Part shown: positions 55,600-55,865 of the stretch, piece after piece | How the letters are laid out: each line of letters opens with the position of its first letter | Numbering within the stretch: the first letter of the stretch is position 1 | Assembly: GCF_944324525.1 (NCBI RefSeq) | Contig: NZ_CALUWS010000014.1 | Span: 1-55,865, forward strand | Origin: an uncultured Desulfovibrio sp. | Lineage (GTDB): Bacteria; Desulfobacterota; Desulfovibrionia; Desulfovibrionales; Desulfovibrionaceae | DNA length: 55,865 bases | Direction: 5' to 3' | Translations under genes and position numbers: made by a program | Notes under the pieces: generated by a model | What the model saw: the letters and a program-made list of their open reading frames with translations, nothing else | Databases searched by the model: none | What the model was told of the DNA's origin: nothing

Positions 55600-55865
55600 C
55601 TCAGGGCTGTTGCCGCAAATCGGCAAATCGTTTCGACGGGTGAGGGAGCCCATTGCTATACGCTCCGCGTGCTTTTGGGGGCGGGCATTCCTCGTCTTCC
55701 TGACTCTTCCACAGTAAAAGCGCGCTGGGGAAGGGATGGGGGGCTTGGGGGGAAGGGGAACCCCTCCCGCGCCGGCGGCGATCCAACGGGCGGCCCGAAG
55801 GGCCGTGCCTGTTAGGCCGTAAGGCCTTACAGGCATCGACAGCAGAGCGAGGGGTTCCCCTTCCC
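55600..55865 (+). repeat. dispersed repeat family C, copy 3 (runs off the window)
   Basis: CAGTAAAAGCGCGCTGGGGA, GGGGGGAAGGGGAACCCCTC, CCGCGCCGGCGGCGATCCAA, GGCATCGACAGCA and GAGGGGTTCCCCTTCCC. The last is the inverted copy of the opening G-rich block, giving terminal inverted repeats of at least 17 bp. Internal hairpins: GGGCGGCCC/GGGCCG and CTGTTAGGCC/GGCCTTACAG. No gene is supported from 55226 to the end. Confidence 0.8.

Overview
The window is bacterial chromosomal DNA, GC-rich and densely coding. It most likely comes from Desulfovibrio or a close relative (Desulfovibrionaceae). The family-level evidence is a Desulfovibrio-type outer-membrane trimeric porin, a UbiA-type prenyltransferase of the kind used in futalosine menaquinone synthesis, a selenocysteine-containing SelD, and the gene order tig-clpP-clpX-lon and guaB-guaA-tatB-tatC-hisB-hisA. 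The species call is inference; there is no rRNA gene in the window.

Layout. 0.15-2.8 kb: a DNA alkylation-repair glycosylase, then leftward genes for a periplasmic GlcG/HbpS-like protein, a tiny lipoprotein, a TauE/SafE permease and a DUF486 membrane protein. 2.8-5.2 kb: tRNA-Thr(GGT) and a leftward operon (MogA-like, UbiA/MqnP-like, DarP). 5.3-11.4 kb: a rightward run of queF, a possible coupled leader peptide, murJ, a membrane protein with a degenerate Hpt-like end, ftsY and a GT92-like glycosyltransferase. 11.4-26.4 kb: the S10/spc/alpha ribosomal protein cluster with secY, map and rpoA. It is preceded by a 528-nt structured leader ending in a terminator and is split by a strong terminator between rpsN and rpsH. 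26.4-27.6 kb: selD, read through an in-frame UGA, and tRNA-Leu(TAG).

27.56-34.66 kb is a 7.1-kb integrated element bounded by 49-bp direct repeats of the tRNA-Leu 3' end. Nearly all its genes are leftward: a tyrosine integrase, ArdA antirestriction protein, several small unknown proteins (two of them paralogous), an HTH/excisionase-like protein, and a frameshifted T7-like terminase cut off at the right att site. It looks like a phage-derived satellite or decayed prophage carrying an anti-restriction cassette.

35.1-41.0 kb: tig, clpP, clpX, lon (nascent-chain folding and ATP-dependent proteolysis). 41.4-42.1 kb: a paired SMR transporter (MdtJI type). 42.9-46.7 kb: leftward tatB-tatC-hisB-lipoprotein-hisA with overlapping or nearly touching genes. 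47.1-50.4 kb: guaB and guaA (GMP synthesis). 50.7-52.3 kb: the porin. 52.5-55.2 kb: ffh, rpsP, a KH protein, rimM.

Several intergenic gaps hold copies of three dispersed repeat families, called A, B and C here. All but the copy at the left edge lie at 3' ends of transcription units, and they end the window at 55.26-55.87 kb.
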